Positions 49,589 through 59,673 of a stretch of DNA of 64,000 bases are shown here, one piece after another; the stretch's first letter is position 1; each line of letters begins with the position of its first letter. The notes below the pieces were generated by a model. The model made no database searches, was not told the origin of the DNA, and saw only the letters and a list, made by a program, of their open reading frames with translations. This DNA comes from Entomohabitans teleogrylli (lineage in GTDB: Bacteria > Pseudomonadota > Gammaproteobacteria > Enterobacterales > Enterobacteriaceae): contig NZ_LLXO01000013.1 in assembly GCF_001484765.1 (NCBI RefSeq), positions 124,001 to 188,000 on the forward strand, read 5' to 3'. The position numbers and the translations under genes are program-made.

Positions 49589-51059
49589 ACCGCAGTCGCT
49601 GTTTGCGCAGTTGTTGCTGTTCCTCGGCCTGCCGCTGGCGCTGCTGTGGGGGCTGTCGGCATTTAACAGCTATGTCAGCGCGCTGCAGGCGGCGACGCAG
49701 GCTTACGATCGCACGCTGCTGTCGTCCGCCCGTACGGTGGCTGAGCGGCTGACGGCGCACAATGGGCATCTGGAAGCCAGCGTTCCGTGGATCGTTCTGG
49801 ACAGTTTTGAGCTGAATATGAACGATCGTCTGTATTACAAAGTGCTCGATCCCGACGGGCGGGTGATTTCCGGTTATGACGATCTGCCGGCGATGCCGCC
49901 GGCAACATCGCGCACCACGCTCTATCCGGCGCTGGCGTGGTTTTATCACACCCGTTATCGCGGCCAGGCCATTCGCGTAACGCGGCTGTTGCAGCCGGTC
50001 AATGAAGGCGGCGTGTTCGGTATGGCGGAGATCTATGTGGCCGAAACCCTGCAATCCCGGCGTCTGTTGGCCTGGAATCTGCTGTTCTCATCGCTGTTTA
50101 CCCAGGGGGTTCTGGTGCTGCTGGCGCTGATTCTGGTGGCATGGCTGCTGCGTCGGGTGCTGACGCCGATGCGCCAACTGTCGGCGATTATGGTTCGGCG
50201 CGATCCGGCGCTGCTTACGCCGCTGCCGGAACTGCTGCCATGGTCGGAAACCCGGCTGTTAATCGTGGCTTTTAACCGCTATATCGATCGGTTGCGCGGC
50301 ATGATTGCCCGCCAGGCGCGCTTCAGCGCCGATGCTTCTCACCAGCTTAAGACGCCGCTGGCGGTACTGAAAACCCAGGTATCGGTCGCGCTGGCCAGCG
50401 ATGATCCGCAGCGCTGGCGCGAGAGTCTGCTGGGGATGCGCGCCACCCTGGATAACACGATTCAGGTAACGGAACGGCTGCTGCTGCTTTCGCGCCTGCG
50501 TCAGCCGGAGCCGGGAGATGAACGGCGATTTACGCGCTGCGATCTGGCGGCGATCGCCCGGACATGCTGTTTTTCGCGTCTTGCGATGGCGCGCAGTAAG
50601 GAGATCGATCACGGTTATGAAGGGGAGCAGCAGGCGGTGTGGGTGCCGGGGGATGACGTTCTGCTCGGGGAACTGTGCGCCAATCTGCTGGATAATGCCC
50701 TGAAATATACCCCGCACGGCGGCGAGGTGACGATTCGGGTGACATGTGATGCGCAGCAGGCCGTCCTGGAGGTCGAAGACAGCGGGCCGGGTATCGACGC
50801 CGGGATGGTTCACCAGGCGCTACAGCCCTTTCACCGGCTGGAGAATGCCGCGGCGCATTCCGGCGCCGGCCTTGGTCTGGCGCTGGTGCGCGATATTGCC
50901 GCCTGGCACGACACCCGGCCCGAGCTACTGAAAAGCGCGGCTCTTGGCGGGTTGCTGGTTCGGGTGCGATTTGCCCTGGCGGCTACAGCAGGCCCTTCAG
51001 CGTCAGGGTCTGACGGGTCGCGGCATTTAAATCATAGTTTTTCAGATCGCCAGGGCTGA
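49575..51059 (+). CDS. tctE: TctE, sensor histidine kinase
   Basis: 494 residues from the ATG at 49575, somewhat longer than the roughly 470 of Salmonella TctE. Membrane segments lie at about 12-32 and 167-190, with a periplasmic sensor domain between ([11 protein letters not shown]... [18 protein letters not shown]). A HAMP-like linker follows, then the H-box [16 protein letters not shown] near 255, N-box [15 protein letters not shown] near 371, G1 VEDSGPGID near 399 and G2 AGLGLALV near 431. The last 25 or so residues ([14 protein letters not shown]...) run through the end of nudI on the other strand and look non-homologous. A lost stop or small frameshift at the end of an ancestral gene is likely; kinase domains are complete. 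Confidence 0.92.
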   Translation: MKWRKPQSLFAQLLLFLGLPLALLWGLSAFNSYVSALQAATQAYDRTLLSSARTVAERLTAHNGHLEASVPWIVLDSFELNMNDRLYYKVLDPDGRVISGYDDLPAMPPATSRTTLYPALAWFYHTRYRGQAIRVTRLLQPVNEGGVFGMAEIYVAETLQSRRLLAWNLLFSSLFTQGVLVLLALILVAWLLRRVLTPMRQLSAIMVRRDPALLTPLPELLPWSETRLLIVAFNRYIDRLRGMIARQARFSADASHQLKTPLAVLKTQVSVALASDDPQRWRESLLGMRATLDNTIQVTERLLLLSRLRQPEPGDERRFTRCDLAAIARTCCFSRLAMARSKEIDHGYEGEQQAVWVPGDDVLLGELCANLLDNALKYTPHGGEVTIRVTCDAQQAVLEVEDSGPGIDAGMVHQALQPFHRLENAAAHSGAGLGLALVRDIAAWHDTRPELLKSAALGGLLVRVRFALAATAGPSASGSDGSRHLNHSFSDRQG

Positions 51060-51408
51060 CCCAGGCGTAATCCTGAAACTCGTCGTTCAATACAATGTCG
51101 CGGTTGGCGCTGGTGCAGTCGAAAATCAGGTAGATCATATACACCTCTTTGCGGGTGCCGTCCGGCCAGGTCTTGGTGCGGATATCGTCGCTGAAGGTCC
51201 ATGGCGTGATGCGGGTCAGCGCTAACTGCGGGCCCAGCTCTTCGCGAATTTCGCGGCGCAGCGCCTCTTCAATCCGTTCGCCTGGTTCAACGCCGCCGCC
51301 GGACAGCGCCCACTGGCCGGGAAAGACGCCCCGGTCATCGGCCATTTTACACAGCAGATACTGACCCTGATTTTCAATTAACGGACAGACAATTACCCGA
51401 CGTTGCAT
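50983..51408 (-). CDS. nudI: NudI, Nudix nucleoside triphosphatase
   Basis: 141 residues, the E. coli length and nearly the same sequence. NudI hydrolyses pyrimidine deoxynucleoside triphosphates (dUTP, dTTP, dCTP). The Nudix box is [23 protein letters not shown] near 37-59. The 3' end overlaps the 3' end of tctE by 77 bases on the opposite strand. It marks the return of the E. coli gene order (nudI-yfaZ-yfaY) with katA inserted between. Confidence 0.95.
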   Translation of the reverse strand: MQRRVIVCPLIENQGQYLLCKMADDRGVFPGQWALSGGGVEPGERIEEALRREIREELGPQLALTRITPWTFSDDIRTKTWPDGTRKEVYMIYLIFDCTSANRDIVLNDEFQDYAWVSPGDLKNYDLNAATRQTLTLKGLL

Positions 51409-51482
51409 AGCGCCACTCCCTGAAAGAAACAGGGCACTACTGTAACAGAAAGGGGGAGGCTAAGGGGGAGGAAAGAAGAGAC

Positions 51483-51547
51483 GATGCGGGAAAATGGTCT
51501 CCCGCATCAACGTGCGGTTCAGACCCGGAAAGCGGGTTCCCGGGTCT
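51483..51547 (-). terminator. Two hairpins downstream of katA
   Basis: AGACCCGG/CCGGGTCT (51521-51528 and 51540-51547) and GATGCGGGA/TCCCGCATC (51483-51491 and 51500-51508), both perfect. They lie 9 and 48 bases past the katA stop on the minus strand. A pyrimidine-rich stretch follows the second stem. They probably end katA before nudI. Confidence 0.7.
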
Positions 51548-51555
51548 GGTCGCTA

Positions 51556-53001
51556 TCAGCCTTTTTTCAGGGCCCTGAGGGCGGCGGCGACGCCGGCACC
51601 GTATTCCGGATGCACCTGGTTGAACAGGCTAATCTGGCGTTCCTGAATGAATTCCGGCACATCCTGCATATCCCCGGCGATGCGCTGGAACATGCGCTGA
51701 TGCTCCTCTGCGCTCAGCAGTTCAAACAGTTTGCGCGGCTGGCTGAAGTAGTCGTCGTCTTCGCGATGATTCCAGTGGTCGGCGGCCCCTTCGATAGTCA
51801 ACGGCGGTTCGCTGAAATCCGGCTGCTCCTGGAAGACGCCGAAACTGTTCGGCTCATAGGTGGCGCCGTTACCGCTGTTGCCGTCAATGCGCATGGCGCC
51901 GTCGCGGTGGTAGTTATGGAACGGGCAGCGCGGCGCGTTAACCGGGATCTGATGGTGGTTAACGCCCAGACGATAGCGGTGGGCATCGCCGTAGGAGAAC
52001 AGGCGCCCCTGCAGCATTTTGTCCGGCGAGAAACCGATCCCCGGCACTACGTTTGCCGGCGACATCGCCACCTGCTCTACTTCAGAGAAGTAGTTATCCG
52101 GGTTGCGGTTCAACTCCAGTTCGCCGACTTCAATCAGCGGGTAGTCGGCATGGGGCCACACTTTGGTGAGATCGAACGGGTTGTACGGCACTTTAGAGGC
52201 GTCCGCTTCCGGCATGATCTGCACGTAGAATTTCCAGCGCGGGAAGTCGCCTTTTTCGATAGCGTCGAACAGATCGCGCTGCGAGCTTTCGCGGTCGTGG
52301 GCAATGATATTCGCCGCTTCGTCGTCCATCAGGTTGTTGATCCCCTGCTGGGTTTTGAGGTGGAATTTCACCCAGAAGCGCTCGTTATTGCTGCTGATAA
52401 AGCTGAACGTATGGCTACCGAAGCCGTGCATCATACGGTAAGAGCGCGGCAGGCCGCGGTCGCTGAAATCGATGGTTAACTGGTGCAGGGATTCCGGCAG
52501 ATGAGAGAAGAAGTCCCACTTGTAAGTGGCGTTGCGCAGGTTAGTGCGCGGATCGCGTTTCACAACATGGTTCAGATCGGGGAATTTGAGCGGGTCGCGC
52601 AGGTAGAACACCGGGGTGTTGTTGCCCACCAGGTCCCAGTTGCCCTCTTCGGTATAAAATTTCATCGAAAAACCGCGGATATCGCGCTCGGCGTCCGCCG
52701 CGCCGCGTTCGCCGGCTACGGTAGAAAAGCGAATAAACAGTTCTGTTTTCTTGCCAATTTCAGAGAAGATTTTTGCCCGGGTGTAACGAGTAATGTCGTG
52801 GGTCACAGTAAAGGTGCCGTAAGCGCCGGAGCCTTTGGCGTGCATACGACGCTCGGGGATCACTTCGCGGTCAAAGTGGGCGAGTTTTTCAAGGAACCAG
52901 ACATCCTGTAATAACATCGGCCCACGCGGACCGGCGGTCGCGACATTGTTATTATCAGGGACCGGAGCGCCTGCGCCAGTGGTTAATCCTTTCTTGCTCA
53001 T
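51556..53001 (-). CDS. katA: KatA, monofunctional haem catalase (small subunit, clade 3)
   Basis: 481 residues from the second of two tandem ATGs; the second has AAGGAG six bases upstream, while the first (53004) is only three away. It degrades hydrogen peroxide. Active-site residues are H54 ([12 protein letters not shown]) and N127 ([12 protein letters not shown]), and the proximal haem tyrosine is in [14 protein letters not shown] near 337. The short C terminus, without a flavodoxin-like domain, and the close match to the Proteus mirabilis-type enzyme place it in the NADPH-binding small-subunit group. E. coli K-12 has no such gene (it uses KatG and KatE). It lies between nudI and yfaZ as an apparent insertion. 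Confidence 0.94.
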   Translation of the reverse strand: MSKKGLTTGAGAPVPDNNNVATAGPRGPMLLQDVWFLEKLAHFDREVIPERRMHAKGSGAYGTFTVTHDITRYTRAKIFSEIGKKTELFIRFSTVAGERGAADAERDIRGFSMKFYTEEGNWDLVGNNTPVFYLRDPLKFPDLNHVVKRDPRTNLRNATYKWDFFSHLPESLHQLTIDFSDRGLPRSYRMMHGFGSHTFSFISSNNERFWVKFHLKTQQGINNLMDDEAANIIAHDRESSQRDLFDAIEKGDFPRWKFYVQIMPEADASKVPYNPFDLTKVWPHADYPLIEVGELELNRNPDNYFSEVEQVAMSPANVVPGIGFSPDKMLQGRLFSYGDAHRYRLGVNHHQIPVNAPRCPFHNYHRDGAMRIDGNSGNGATYEPNSFGVFQEQPDFSEPPLTIEGAADHWNHREDDDYFSQPRKLFELLSAEEHQRMFQRIAGDMQDVPEFIQERQISLFNQVHPEYGAGVAAALRALKKG

Positions 53002-53277
53002 CATCGTCTCCTTGGGAGCGGTTAACGTTGCTTATCACTATTTCCTGATCACTACGGAAATCTTCTTTGGGGATTCTCATCTACGCAGCAGGCAGGAGCA
53101 ATTTGACAATTTCTATCACTGCCATACCCGAAGCCTGTTGTACCCCCGGAATGTTTATTATTTGGTTACAAACAATTAGCTAAAATTCGTTTCAAATATA
53201 ATCCTCCTGGCGCGGAACAGGTTAAAATTACGCACGTTTTGCATGGCTTTTTTCACTATTTATCAGGGTCTATGACA

Positions 53278-53820
53278 ATGAAATGTTCTTTTGTGGCCGG
53301 AATCGCCGGATTAATGTTGGTTTCTGCCAGCGCCAGCGCGCTGGATATCAGCGGAGAAGCTGGTAAAGAGTACACCCGGATTGGCGTGGGATTTGGCACT
53401 GAATCTCCGGGGCTGGCGCTGAGCGGTAGCTGGGCCCATAACGATGATGATGGCGAGATAGCGGGACTGGGGCTGGGGTTGAACCTGCCGCTCGGGCCAC
53501 TGTTGGCGACTGTTGGCGGCAAGGGGCTGTATCTGAATCCGAAGAGCGCTAATGACGGTTATGCCGTGGCGGTCGGTGGCGGGCTGAAATGGCCGGTTAC
53601 CGACAGTTTTGCGGTTTTCGGCGATTACTATTACTCCCCGGACTCGCTGTCCAGCGGCGTTCAGGACTATCAGGAGGCCAGCGCCGGGGCGCGCTACACC
53701 ATTCTGCGCCCGGTGAGTGTGGAGGCCGGTTACCGTTATATCAACCTGGCGGGCAAAGACGGCAGGCGTGATAACGCCGTGGCGGATGGCCCTTATGTCG
53801 GGGTTCGCGCCAGCTTCTGA
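53278..53820 (+). CDS. yfaZ: YfaZ family outer-membrane protein
   Basis: 180 residues, the E. coli length, from the ATG at 53278 (AGGG nine bases upstream); 53272 is an alternative. A signal peptide ends near residue 21 (SASA-LDI). The mature protein alternates beta strands (LALSGSWAHNDDDG, GLGLGLNLPLGPLLATVGGKG, YYSPDSLSSG) and ends in F, the usual C terminus of outer-membrane beta-barrels. The function is unknown; it resembles small eight-stranded barrels. It is divergent from katA and followed by yfaY. Confidence 0.93.
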   Translation: MKCSFVAGIAGLMLVSASASALDISGEAGKEYTRIGVGFGTESPGLALSGSWAHNDDDGEIAGLGLGLNLPLGPLLATVGGKGLYLNPKSANDGYAVAVGGGLKWPVTDSFAVFGDYYYSPDSLSSGVQDYQEASAGARYTILRPVSVEAGYRYINLAGKDGRRDNAVADGPYVGVRASF

Positions 53821-53908
53821 TAGCTGTTCATGGCGCGCGCTGTCGCGCCATTTCCCCCCGTTGGTCCCTGCGCTATAGTTATCGCTTCCCTTGCCACGGA
53901 GTAACATG

Positions 53909-55105
53909 ATGATAAAAGTGGAAATGCTGTCCACGGGCGATGAAGTGTTGCATGGACAGATTGTCGATACCAATGCCGCCTGGCTGGCGGATTATCTATT
54001 CAGCCAGGGGCTACCTCTGACGCGGCGCAATACCGTTGGCGATAACCTGGACGATTTAGTCGCTATATTGCAGGAGCGCAGCCGACAGGCGGATGTGCTG
54101 ATCGTCAACGGCGGACTGGGGCCTACCAGCGACGATCTCAGCGCGCTGGCCGCGGCGACCGCCAAAGGCGAGGAACTGATCCTGCATCAGGAGTGGCTGG
54201 CGCAAATGGAGCGTTTCTTCGCCGAACGCGGCAGGGTGATGGCCCCCAGCAATCGCAAACAGGCGGAGATTCCCGCCAGCGCCGGGATTGTTGATAACCC
54301 GGTGGGGACCGCCTGCGGATTTGTGCTCCAGCTCAACCGGTGCCTGATGTTCTTTACTCCCGGGGTGCCTTCCGAGTTCAAAGCGATGGTGGATCAGCAA
54401 ATTATGCCGCGCCTGCGGGAGCGCCTGGCATTGCCTGAACCGCCGCTCTGTTTGCGCCTGACCACCTTTGGCCGTTCAGAAAGCGATTTAGCCCATTGCC
54501 TGAGTCACCTGCAACTGCCGGAAGGGGTGGTGATGGGGTATCGCTCTTCGATGCCAATAATCGAACTGAAACTGACCGGGCCGGCCAGCCAACGCCAGCA
54601 GATGGAAGCGCTGTGGCAGGAGGTTCGCGCGGTGGCCGGCCAGAGTACCGTGTTTGAGGGAACCATAGGGCTTCCGGGCTGGCTGGCGCAGCAACTGCGC
54701 GTCAGGGACGCTAAGTTAGTGACCAGCGAACAGTTTACCGCCGGGCTGCTGGCGCTCCAGCTCAGCCGCGCTGACGCGCCGCTGGTGACTGGCGAAGTGC
54801 TGGCGACCGTGTCGGAAACGCTGGAGGAGACGCTGCGCCGCGGCCAGTCGCTGGCGCGGGCGAAGGCGTGCGAGTTTGCGCTGGCGGCGGGCGGGATGGT
54901 GGAAGAACATCTCAACCTGGCGCTGGTGACTCCGCAGGGCGGCTATGGGGTACGTCTCAAAATGGCCAGTAATCGTCATAGCCTGGTTATCCGCCAGGAA
55001 GTGTGCGCGATGATGGCGCTGAATATGTTGCGCCGCTGGCTGAATGGCTGGGACGTAGCGGCAGAACATGGCTGGATTGATGTCGTGGAGACCCTCGAAC
55101 TATAA
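53909..55105 (+). CDS. yfaY: YfaY, CinA-like protein (molybdopterin-binding fold, PncC-like C terminus)
   Basis: 398 residues from the ATG at 53909, which matches the E. coli start and has GGAG seven bases upstream (53906 is a neighbouring ATG). The N-terminal MoCF/CinA domain (about 1-170) shows LSTGDEVLHGQIVDTNAAWLA, NGGLGPTSDD and FTPGVPSEF. The C-terminal region (about 250-398) is the amidase-like PncC part, seen in SEQFTAGLLALQL. It lacks the usual SCTGG-like serine motif of active nicotinamide-mononucleotide deamidases, so like E. coli YfaY it is probably inactive in that reaction. The role is unknown. Confidence 0.92.
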   Translation: MIKVEMLSTGDEVLHGQIVDTNAAWLADYLFSQGLPLTRRNTVGDNLDDLVAILQERSRQADVLIVNGGLGPTSDDLSALAAATAKGEELILHQEWLAQMERFFAERGRVMAPSNRKQAEIPASAGIVDNPVGTACGFVLQLNRCLMFFTPGVPSEFKAMVDQQIMPRLRERLALPEPPLCLRLTTFGRSESDLAHCLSHLQLPEGVVMGYRSSMPIIELKLTGPASQRQQMEALWQEVRAVAGQSTVFEGTIGLPGWLAQQLRVRDAKLVTSEQFTAGLLALQLSRADAPLVTGEVLATVSETLEETLRRGQSLARAKACEFALAAGGMVEEHLNLALVTPQGGYGVRLKMASNRHSLVIRQEVCAMMALNMLRRWLNGWDVAAEHGWIDVVETLEL

Positions 55106-55404
55106 GCGCTGCCCGGGATCGTGTCTTTTCCGGGAAGCGAGCGCGAGACGTTGTCCGCTATCAAATCCGTCGCGGCGGATCCTGGCGGGCAACCGATCAT
55201 TCAAAAACCGCATGTTGATCTGTTCCCCCTTTCACCTGGCGGGCAAATTCGCCCCGCTCCGGACGCTGTTGTCCAACCCGCTGTACTGTAAATAAAAAAA
55301 TCTGTGCGCTGTATCATATTTTCCAACTGCAATCACTCCAGCCGTGTGGACGGCGAAGGGTTTTTGACACGCTTCACAATTCCCGGCGCGGGGAACGGTA
55401 ACAC

Positions 55405-55446
55405 TGATTCCAGTATTAAAGACCGGAGTCCAGTATGTTGGAATCA
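55405..55446 (+). promoter_or_regulatory. Inverted repeat across the rhmR start codon (operator or translational hairpin)
   Basis: TGATTCCA (55405-55412) and TGGAATCA (55439-55446) are perfect complements. Between them are the ribosome-binding GGAG (55424-55427) and the ATG (55435). A direct repeat TCCAGTAT also occurs at 55409-55416 and 55429-55436. It may be the RhmR binding site for autoregulation, an RNA hairpin that hides the start, or both. The rest of the 329-base gap (55106-55434) holds no other clear signal. Confidence 0.5.
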
Positions 55447-56217
55447 AGCAAAGTACCTGCGCTCACCCGCGCGATTGAAATCCTCAATCTGATCGCCCGC
55501 ATTGGCCCGTGTAGCGCGGCAACCATTATCGAAATGCTGGAGATCCCCAAGAGCACCGCTTATTTGTTGCTGGCGGAACTAAAGCGCCAGCGCTTTATCA
55601 GCGTGGACAGCCAGGATAATTACTGCCTGTGGACCAAACTGGTTGAGCTGGCGGGGCACGCGCTGAGCAAACTTGACCTGCGCGATACGGCGCGCCCGCG
55701 TCTGACCCGCCTGATGGAAGAGACCGGGCTGCTGTGTCATCTCGGGATCATCGACCGGGAAAACGCCTATTACATTCTGAAAATTGAGTCCTCTTCCACC
55801 ATCAGCGTGCGTTCCCACGAAGGTAAAAGCCTGTCCCTGTACCGCTCCGGGATTGGTAAATGCCTGCTGGCGTGGCAGCCGGAAGCGACGCGCAACGCCA
55901 TTGTCGATCACCTGAAGTTTGAAGCGGCCACCCCGACCACCATCACCGACCCGGACGATCTGCTCGCTGAGCTGGCGCGTATTCGCGCCCAGGGCTGGAG
56001 TTTCGACAATGGCGAAGACTATAGCGATGTGCGCTGTGTGGCGGCGCCGATATTTAACGCCGACAGCGCCCTGAGCGCCGCGATTTCGGTGGTTGGCACC
56101 CGGTTACAGATTAATGAAGACAATCGCGACTACCTGGCCGGGAAAGCGATTGCCTGCGCCAGGGATATTTCCCGCTTACTGGGCTGGAAAAGCCCGCTTG
56201 AACTGCAAGCCTCATAA
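55435..56217 (+). CDS. rhmR: RhmR, IclR-family regulator of rhamnonate catabolism
   Basis: 260 residues. The N-terminal winged helix (about 8-65) has [36 protein letters not shown]. The C-terminal IclR effector domain (about 85-255) has [42 protein letters not shown] and [14 protein letters not shown]. It is the counterpart of E. coli YfaX/RhmR and the first gene of rhmRDTA; rhmD follows 14 bases after its stop. It presumably senses rhamnonate or a downstream keto-deoxy sugar acid. Confidence 0.94.
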   Translation: MLESSKVPALTRAIEILNLIARIGPCSAATIIEMLEIPKSTAYLLLAELKRQRFISVDSQDNYCLWTKLVELAGHALSKLDLRDTARPRLTRLMEETGLLCHLGIIDRENAYYILKIESSSTISVRSHEGKSLSLYRSGIGKCLLAWQPEATRNAIVDHLKFEAATPTTITDPDDLLAELARIRAQGWSFDNGEDYSDVRCVAAPIFNADSALSAAISVVGTRLQINEDNRDYLAGKAIACARDISRLLGWKSPLELQAS

Positions 56218-56231
56218 CCAGGAGAACAGTA

Positions 56232-57437
56232 ATGACCCTACCCAAAATTAAACAGGTACGCGCATGGTTTACCGGCGGAGCCACAGCAGAGAAGGGCGCC
56301 GGCGGCGGCGATTACCACGACCAGGGGGCCCATCACTGGATTGATGACCATATCGCCACCCCGATGAGTAAATACCCGCAGTATGAGCAGTCGCGTCAGT
56401 CGTTCGGCATTAATGTGCTGGGGACACTGATTGTCGAAGTGGAAGCGGACAACGGCCAGACCGGATTCGCGGTCTCGACGGCGGGAGAGATGGGGTGTTT
56501 TATCGTTGAAAAACACCTGAATCGCTTTATCGAAGGCAAATGCGTCAGCGATATCAAATTAATTCACGACCAGATGCTCGGCGCCACCATGTACTACTCC
56601 GGTTCCGGCGGCCTGGTGATGAACACTATCTCCTGTGTGGATCTGGCGCTGTGGGATCTGTTTGGCAAAGTGGTAGGCCTGCCGGTGTATAAACTGCTCG
56701 GTGGCGCGGTGCGTGATGAAATTCAGTTTTATGCCACCGGGGCGCGTCCGGATCTGGCCAAAGAGATGGGGTTCATCGGCGGTAAGATGCCGACCCACTG
56801 GGGCCCCCATGACGGCGATGCCGGCATTCGCAAGGACGCGGCAATGGTGGCGGAATACCGTGAAAAATGCGGCGCGGATTTCTGGCTGATGCTCGACTGC
56901 TGGATGAGTCAGGATGTGAACTATGCCACGAAGCTGGCTCACGCCTGCGCGCCGTATAACCTGAAGTGGATTGAAGAGTGTCTGCCGCCGCAGCAGTACG
57001 AAGGTTACCGGGAACTGAAGCGCAACGCTCCGCCGGGGATGATGGTCACCAGCGGCGAACATCATGGTACGCTACAGTCGTTCCGCACGCTGTCGGAAAC
57101 CGGCATTGATATTATGCAGCCGGATGTCGGCTGGTGCGGCGGTTTAACCACCCTGGTGGAAATCGCCGCCATTGCCAAAGCGCGCGGTCAACTGGTAGTG
57201 CCTCACGGCTCTTCCGTATACTCCCACCACGCGGTGATTACCTTTACCAATACGCCATTCAGTGAATTCCTGATGACCAGCCCGGACTGTTCTACGCTGC
57301 GTCCGCAGTTTGATCCGATCCTGCTGGACGAGCCGGTACCGGTGAATGGCCGTATCCACAAATCGGTGCTGGATAAGCCGGGTTTTGGCGTCGAGCTGAA
57401 CCGCGACTGCAATCTGAAACGGCCCTACAGCCACTAA
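56232..57437 (+). CDS. rhmD: RhmD, L-rhamnonate dehydratase
   Basis: 401 residues (E. coli 405, which begins four residues earlier). It is an enolase-superfamily, mandelate-racemase-type enzyme that dehydrates L-rhamnonate to 2-keto-3-deoxy-L-rhamnonate. Visible: [12 protein letters not shown] near 191, Mg ligands in [10 protein letters not shown] near 222, [11 protein letters not shown] near 247 and [12 protein letters not shown] near 276, and the catalytic histidine in [13 protein letters not shown] near 322. CAGGAGAACAGTA precedes the ATG. Confidence 0.96.
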   Translation: MTLPKIKQVRAWFTGGATAEKGAGGGDYHDQGAHHWIDDHIATPMSKYPQYEQSRQSFGINVLGTLIVEVEADNGQTGFAVSTAGEMGCFIVEKHLNRFIEGKCVSDIKLIHDQMLGATMYYSGSGGLVMNTISCVDLALWDLFGKVVGLPVYKLLGGAVRDEIQFYATGARPDLAKEMGFIGGKMPTHWGPHDGDAGIRKDAAMVAEYREKCGADFWLMLDCWMSQDVNYATKLAHACAPYNLKWIEECLPPQQYEGYRELKRNAPPGMMVTSGEHHGTLQSFRTLSETGIDIMQPDVGWCGGLTTLVEIAAIAKARGQLVVPHGSSVYSHHAVITFTNTPFSEFLMTSPDCSTLRPQFDPILLDEPVPVNGRIHKSVLDKPGFGVELNRDCNLKRPYSH

Positions 57438-57448
57438 TTCCGGGACCT

Positions 57449-57475
57449 GCGCCGCAGCCTGCGCGCTCGCGGCGC
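57449..57475 (+). other. Intercistronic hairpin between rhmD and rhmT
   Basis: GCGCCGC/GCGGCGC, a perfect seven-base GC stem with a 13-base loop, in the 63-base spacer. No T run follows. It may protect the upstream mRNA or lower rhmT expression. Confidence 0.45.
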
Positions 57476-57500
57476 CACTCATCCTGCTGAGGATTTTGCT

Positions 57501-58793
57501 ATGAATACCACATTACTGGATAGCGTGGTGAAGAAGAACCGTGCGCGCCTGATACCCTTCATGCTCGCTCTGTATGTTCTGGCGTTTCTCGATCGTTCCA
57601 ATATCGGTTTCGCTAAGGAGACTTACCAGATTGATACCGGCCTGAGCAATGAAGCCTATGCGTTGGGCGCCGGGATATTTTTCGTGGTGTATGCCTTTCT
57701 GGGCGTGCCGGCCAACCTGCTGATGAGAAAGTGGGGCGCCCGGCGCTGGATTGGCGGCACCACGCTGCTGTGGGGGGCGCTGTCGGCGGCGATGGCCTAT
57801 GCCGATACCGAGGCGAAATTCCTGATTGTGCGCACTCTGCTGGGGGCGGCGGAGGCCGGGTTCTTTCCGGGGATGATCTATCTGACCTCTCAGTGGTTCC
57901 CGCAGCGCAATCGCGCCAGCATCATGGGGTTGTTCTATATGGGGGCGCCGCTGGCGCTGACGCTGGGTTCGCCGCTTTCCGGCGCGCTGCTGGAGATGCA
58001 CGGTTTTATGGGGCATGCCGGCTGGTACTGGATGTTTATCATTGAAGGACTGATGGCGGTGGCGGCCGGTTTCTTCACTTTCTTCTGGCTTGATGATACG
58101 CCGCAGCAGGCGCGCTTTCTGAACGCAGAGGAAAAACAGGTGCTTATCGCCCAACTGGCCAGCGAAGAAGAGAAGAAAACCACTTCGCGCCTGACGGATG
58201 CGCTACGTAATGGGCGGGTCTGGCAACTGGCGATTATCTATCTGACCATCCAGGTGGCGGTATACGGTCTGATCTTCTTCCTGCCAACTCAGGTGGCGGC
58301 GCTGATGGGCACTAAAGTCGGCTTTACCGCGTCGGTAGTGACGGCGATCCCCTGGGTTGCGGCGCTGTTCGGCACCTGGCTGATTCCACGCTATTCCGAC
58401 CGCACTGGCGAGCGGCGTAATGTGGCGGCGCTGACGCTGCTGGCGGCGGGGATCGGGATTGGCGTGTCAGGGCTGGTGTCTCCGTTCCTGGCGATTCTGG
58501 CGCTGTGCGTGGCGGCTGTGGGCTTTATCGCCGTACAACCGGTGTTCTGGACCATGCCGACGCAGTTACTCTCCGGGACGGCGCTGGCGGCAGGTATCGG
58601 CTTCGTCAACCTGTTCGGCGCGGTGGGCGGTTTCCTGGCGCCCATCCTGCGCGTCAAGGCGGAGACCCTGTTCGCCAGCGATGCGGCGGGCCTGCTGACC
58701 CTGGCGGCGGTGGCGATTTTCGGCTCGCTGATTATCTTCACGCTGAATGTTTCCCGCCAGGCGCCTGCGGTGAGCGAAGCGCACCATTCATGA
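57501..58793 (+). CDS. rhmT: RhmT, MFS sugar-acid transporter
   Basis: 430 residues with 12 expected helices. It belongs to the anion:cation symporter branch of the major facilitator superfamily. Visible: [24 protein letters not shown] at helix 1, the helix 2-3 loop [39 protein letters not shown] in helix 4 and the C-terminal half [15 protein letters not shown]. coli RhmT/YfaV is taken to import L-rhamnonate. GAGGATTTTGCT precedes the ATG. rhmA starts 23 bases after the stop. Confidence 0.94.
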   Translation: MNTTLLDSVVKKNRARLIPFMLALYVLAFLDRSNIGFAKETYQIDTGLSNEAYALGAGIFFVVYAFLGVPANLLMRKWGARRWIGGTTLLWGALSAAMAYADTEAKFLIVRTLLGAAEAGFFPGMIYLTSQWFPQRNRASIMGLFYMGAPLALTLGSPLSGALLEMHGFMGHAGWYWMFIIEGLMAVAAGFFTFFWLDDTPQQARFLNAEEKQVLIAQLASEEEKKTTSRLTDALRNGRVWQLAIIYLTIQVAVYGLIFFLPTQVAALMGTKVGFTASVVTAIPWVAALFGTWLIPRYSDRTGERRNVAALTLLAAGIGIGVSGLVSPFLAILALCVAAVGFIAVQPVFWTMPTQLLSGTALAAGIGFVNLFGAVGGFLAPILRVKAETLFASDAAGLLTLAAVAIFGSLIIFTLNVSRQAPAVSEAHHS

Positions 58794-58816
58794 CAACTAA
58801 TGTAGTAAGGATCACT

Positions 58817-59620
58817 ATGGACGCGATTTTATCTAATCCTTTTAAAGCCGGATTACGCCGGGGAGAGACACAGTTTGGCCTGTGGCTAAGCTCCACCACA
58901 TCCTATATGGCGGAGATCGCCGCCACATCGGGCTATGACTGGCTGTTGATCGACGGCGAACATGCGCCGAATACGATTCAGGATCTGTACCACCAGCTTC
59001 AGGCTATCGCCCCTTACCGCAGCCAGCCGGTCGTGCGACCGGTTGAGGGTAGCCGCAGCCTGATCAAACAGGTGCTGGATATTGGCGCCAGAACGCTGTT
59101 GGTGCCGATGGTGGATACGGCGCAGCAGGCCCGGGAGGTGGTGGCCGCTACCCGCTACCCGCCGCAGGGCGTGCGCGGCGTCGGCGCCAGCGTGGCCCGC
59201 GCCGCGCGCTGGGGGAGAGTCGCGGATTATATGGCGCGCGCCAATGAGGAACTCTGTCTGCTGATTCAGGTTGAGAGTAAAACGGCGCTGGAAAATCTGG
59301 ATCAGATCCTCGAAGTGGAGGGTATTGATGGCGTCTTCATTGGCCCCGCCGATCTTTCCGCGTCGCTGGGTTATCCGGATAACGCCGGCCACCCGGAGGT
59401 GCAGCGGATTATTGAACAGAGTATCCGCCGTATCCGCGCAGCGGGAAAAGCCGCCGGTTTCCTGGCGGTTGATCCACAGATGGCCCGGCGGAGCCTGGAG
59501 TGGGGGGCGAATTTTGTGGCGGTTGGGGTGGATACTATGCTCTATACCGAAGCCCTCGACGCCAGACTGGCGCTGTTTAAGGGAACAGAGGCCAGTGGTA
59601 ATACCCGCGGCAGTTATTAA
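58817..59620 (+). CDS. rhmA: RhmA, 2-keto-3-deoxy-L-rhamnonate aldolase
   Basis: 267 residues, the E. coli length, from the ATG at 58817 with AAGGA five bases upstream; the frame itself reaches back into rhmT. It is a class II HpcH/HpaI-type aldolase that splits 2-keto-3-deoxy-L-rhamnonate into pyruvate and L-lactaldehyde. Visible: [33 protein letters not shown] (split here by the active-site EH), [34 protein letters not shown] (metal Glu) and [12 protein letters not shown] (metal Asp). Last gene of the rhm operon. Confidence 0.95.
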   Translation: MDAILSNPFKAGLRRGETQFGLWLSSTTSYMAEIAATSGYDWLLIDGEHAPNTIQDLYHQLQAIAPYRSQPVVRPVEGSRSLIKQVLDIGARTLLVPMVDTAQQAREVVAATRYPPQGVRGVGASVARAARWGRVADYMARANEELCLLIQVESKTALENLDQILEVEGIDGVFIGPADLSASLGYPDNAGHPEVQRIIEQSIRRIRAAGKAAGFLAVDPQMARRSLEWGANFVAVGVDTMLYTEALDARLALFKGTEASGNTRGSY

Positions 59621-59640
59621 GCGGCGGGCATAATGGTTTA

Positions 59641-59673
59641 TCCGGTGGATCAACAGTGTCGTTATCCACCGGA
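59641..59673. terminator. Hairpin between convergent rhmA and the DUF4760-like gene
   Basis: TCCGGTGGAT/ATCCACCGGA (59641-59650 and 59664-59673), a perfect ten-base stem with a 13-base loop, 20 bases after rhmA and covering the stop of the facing gene. CTTTACC follows on the plus strand, so it may be a weak two-way terminator. Confidence 0.6.
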
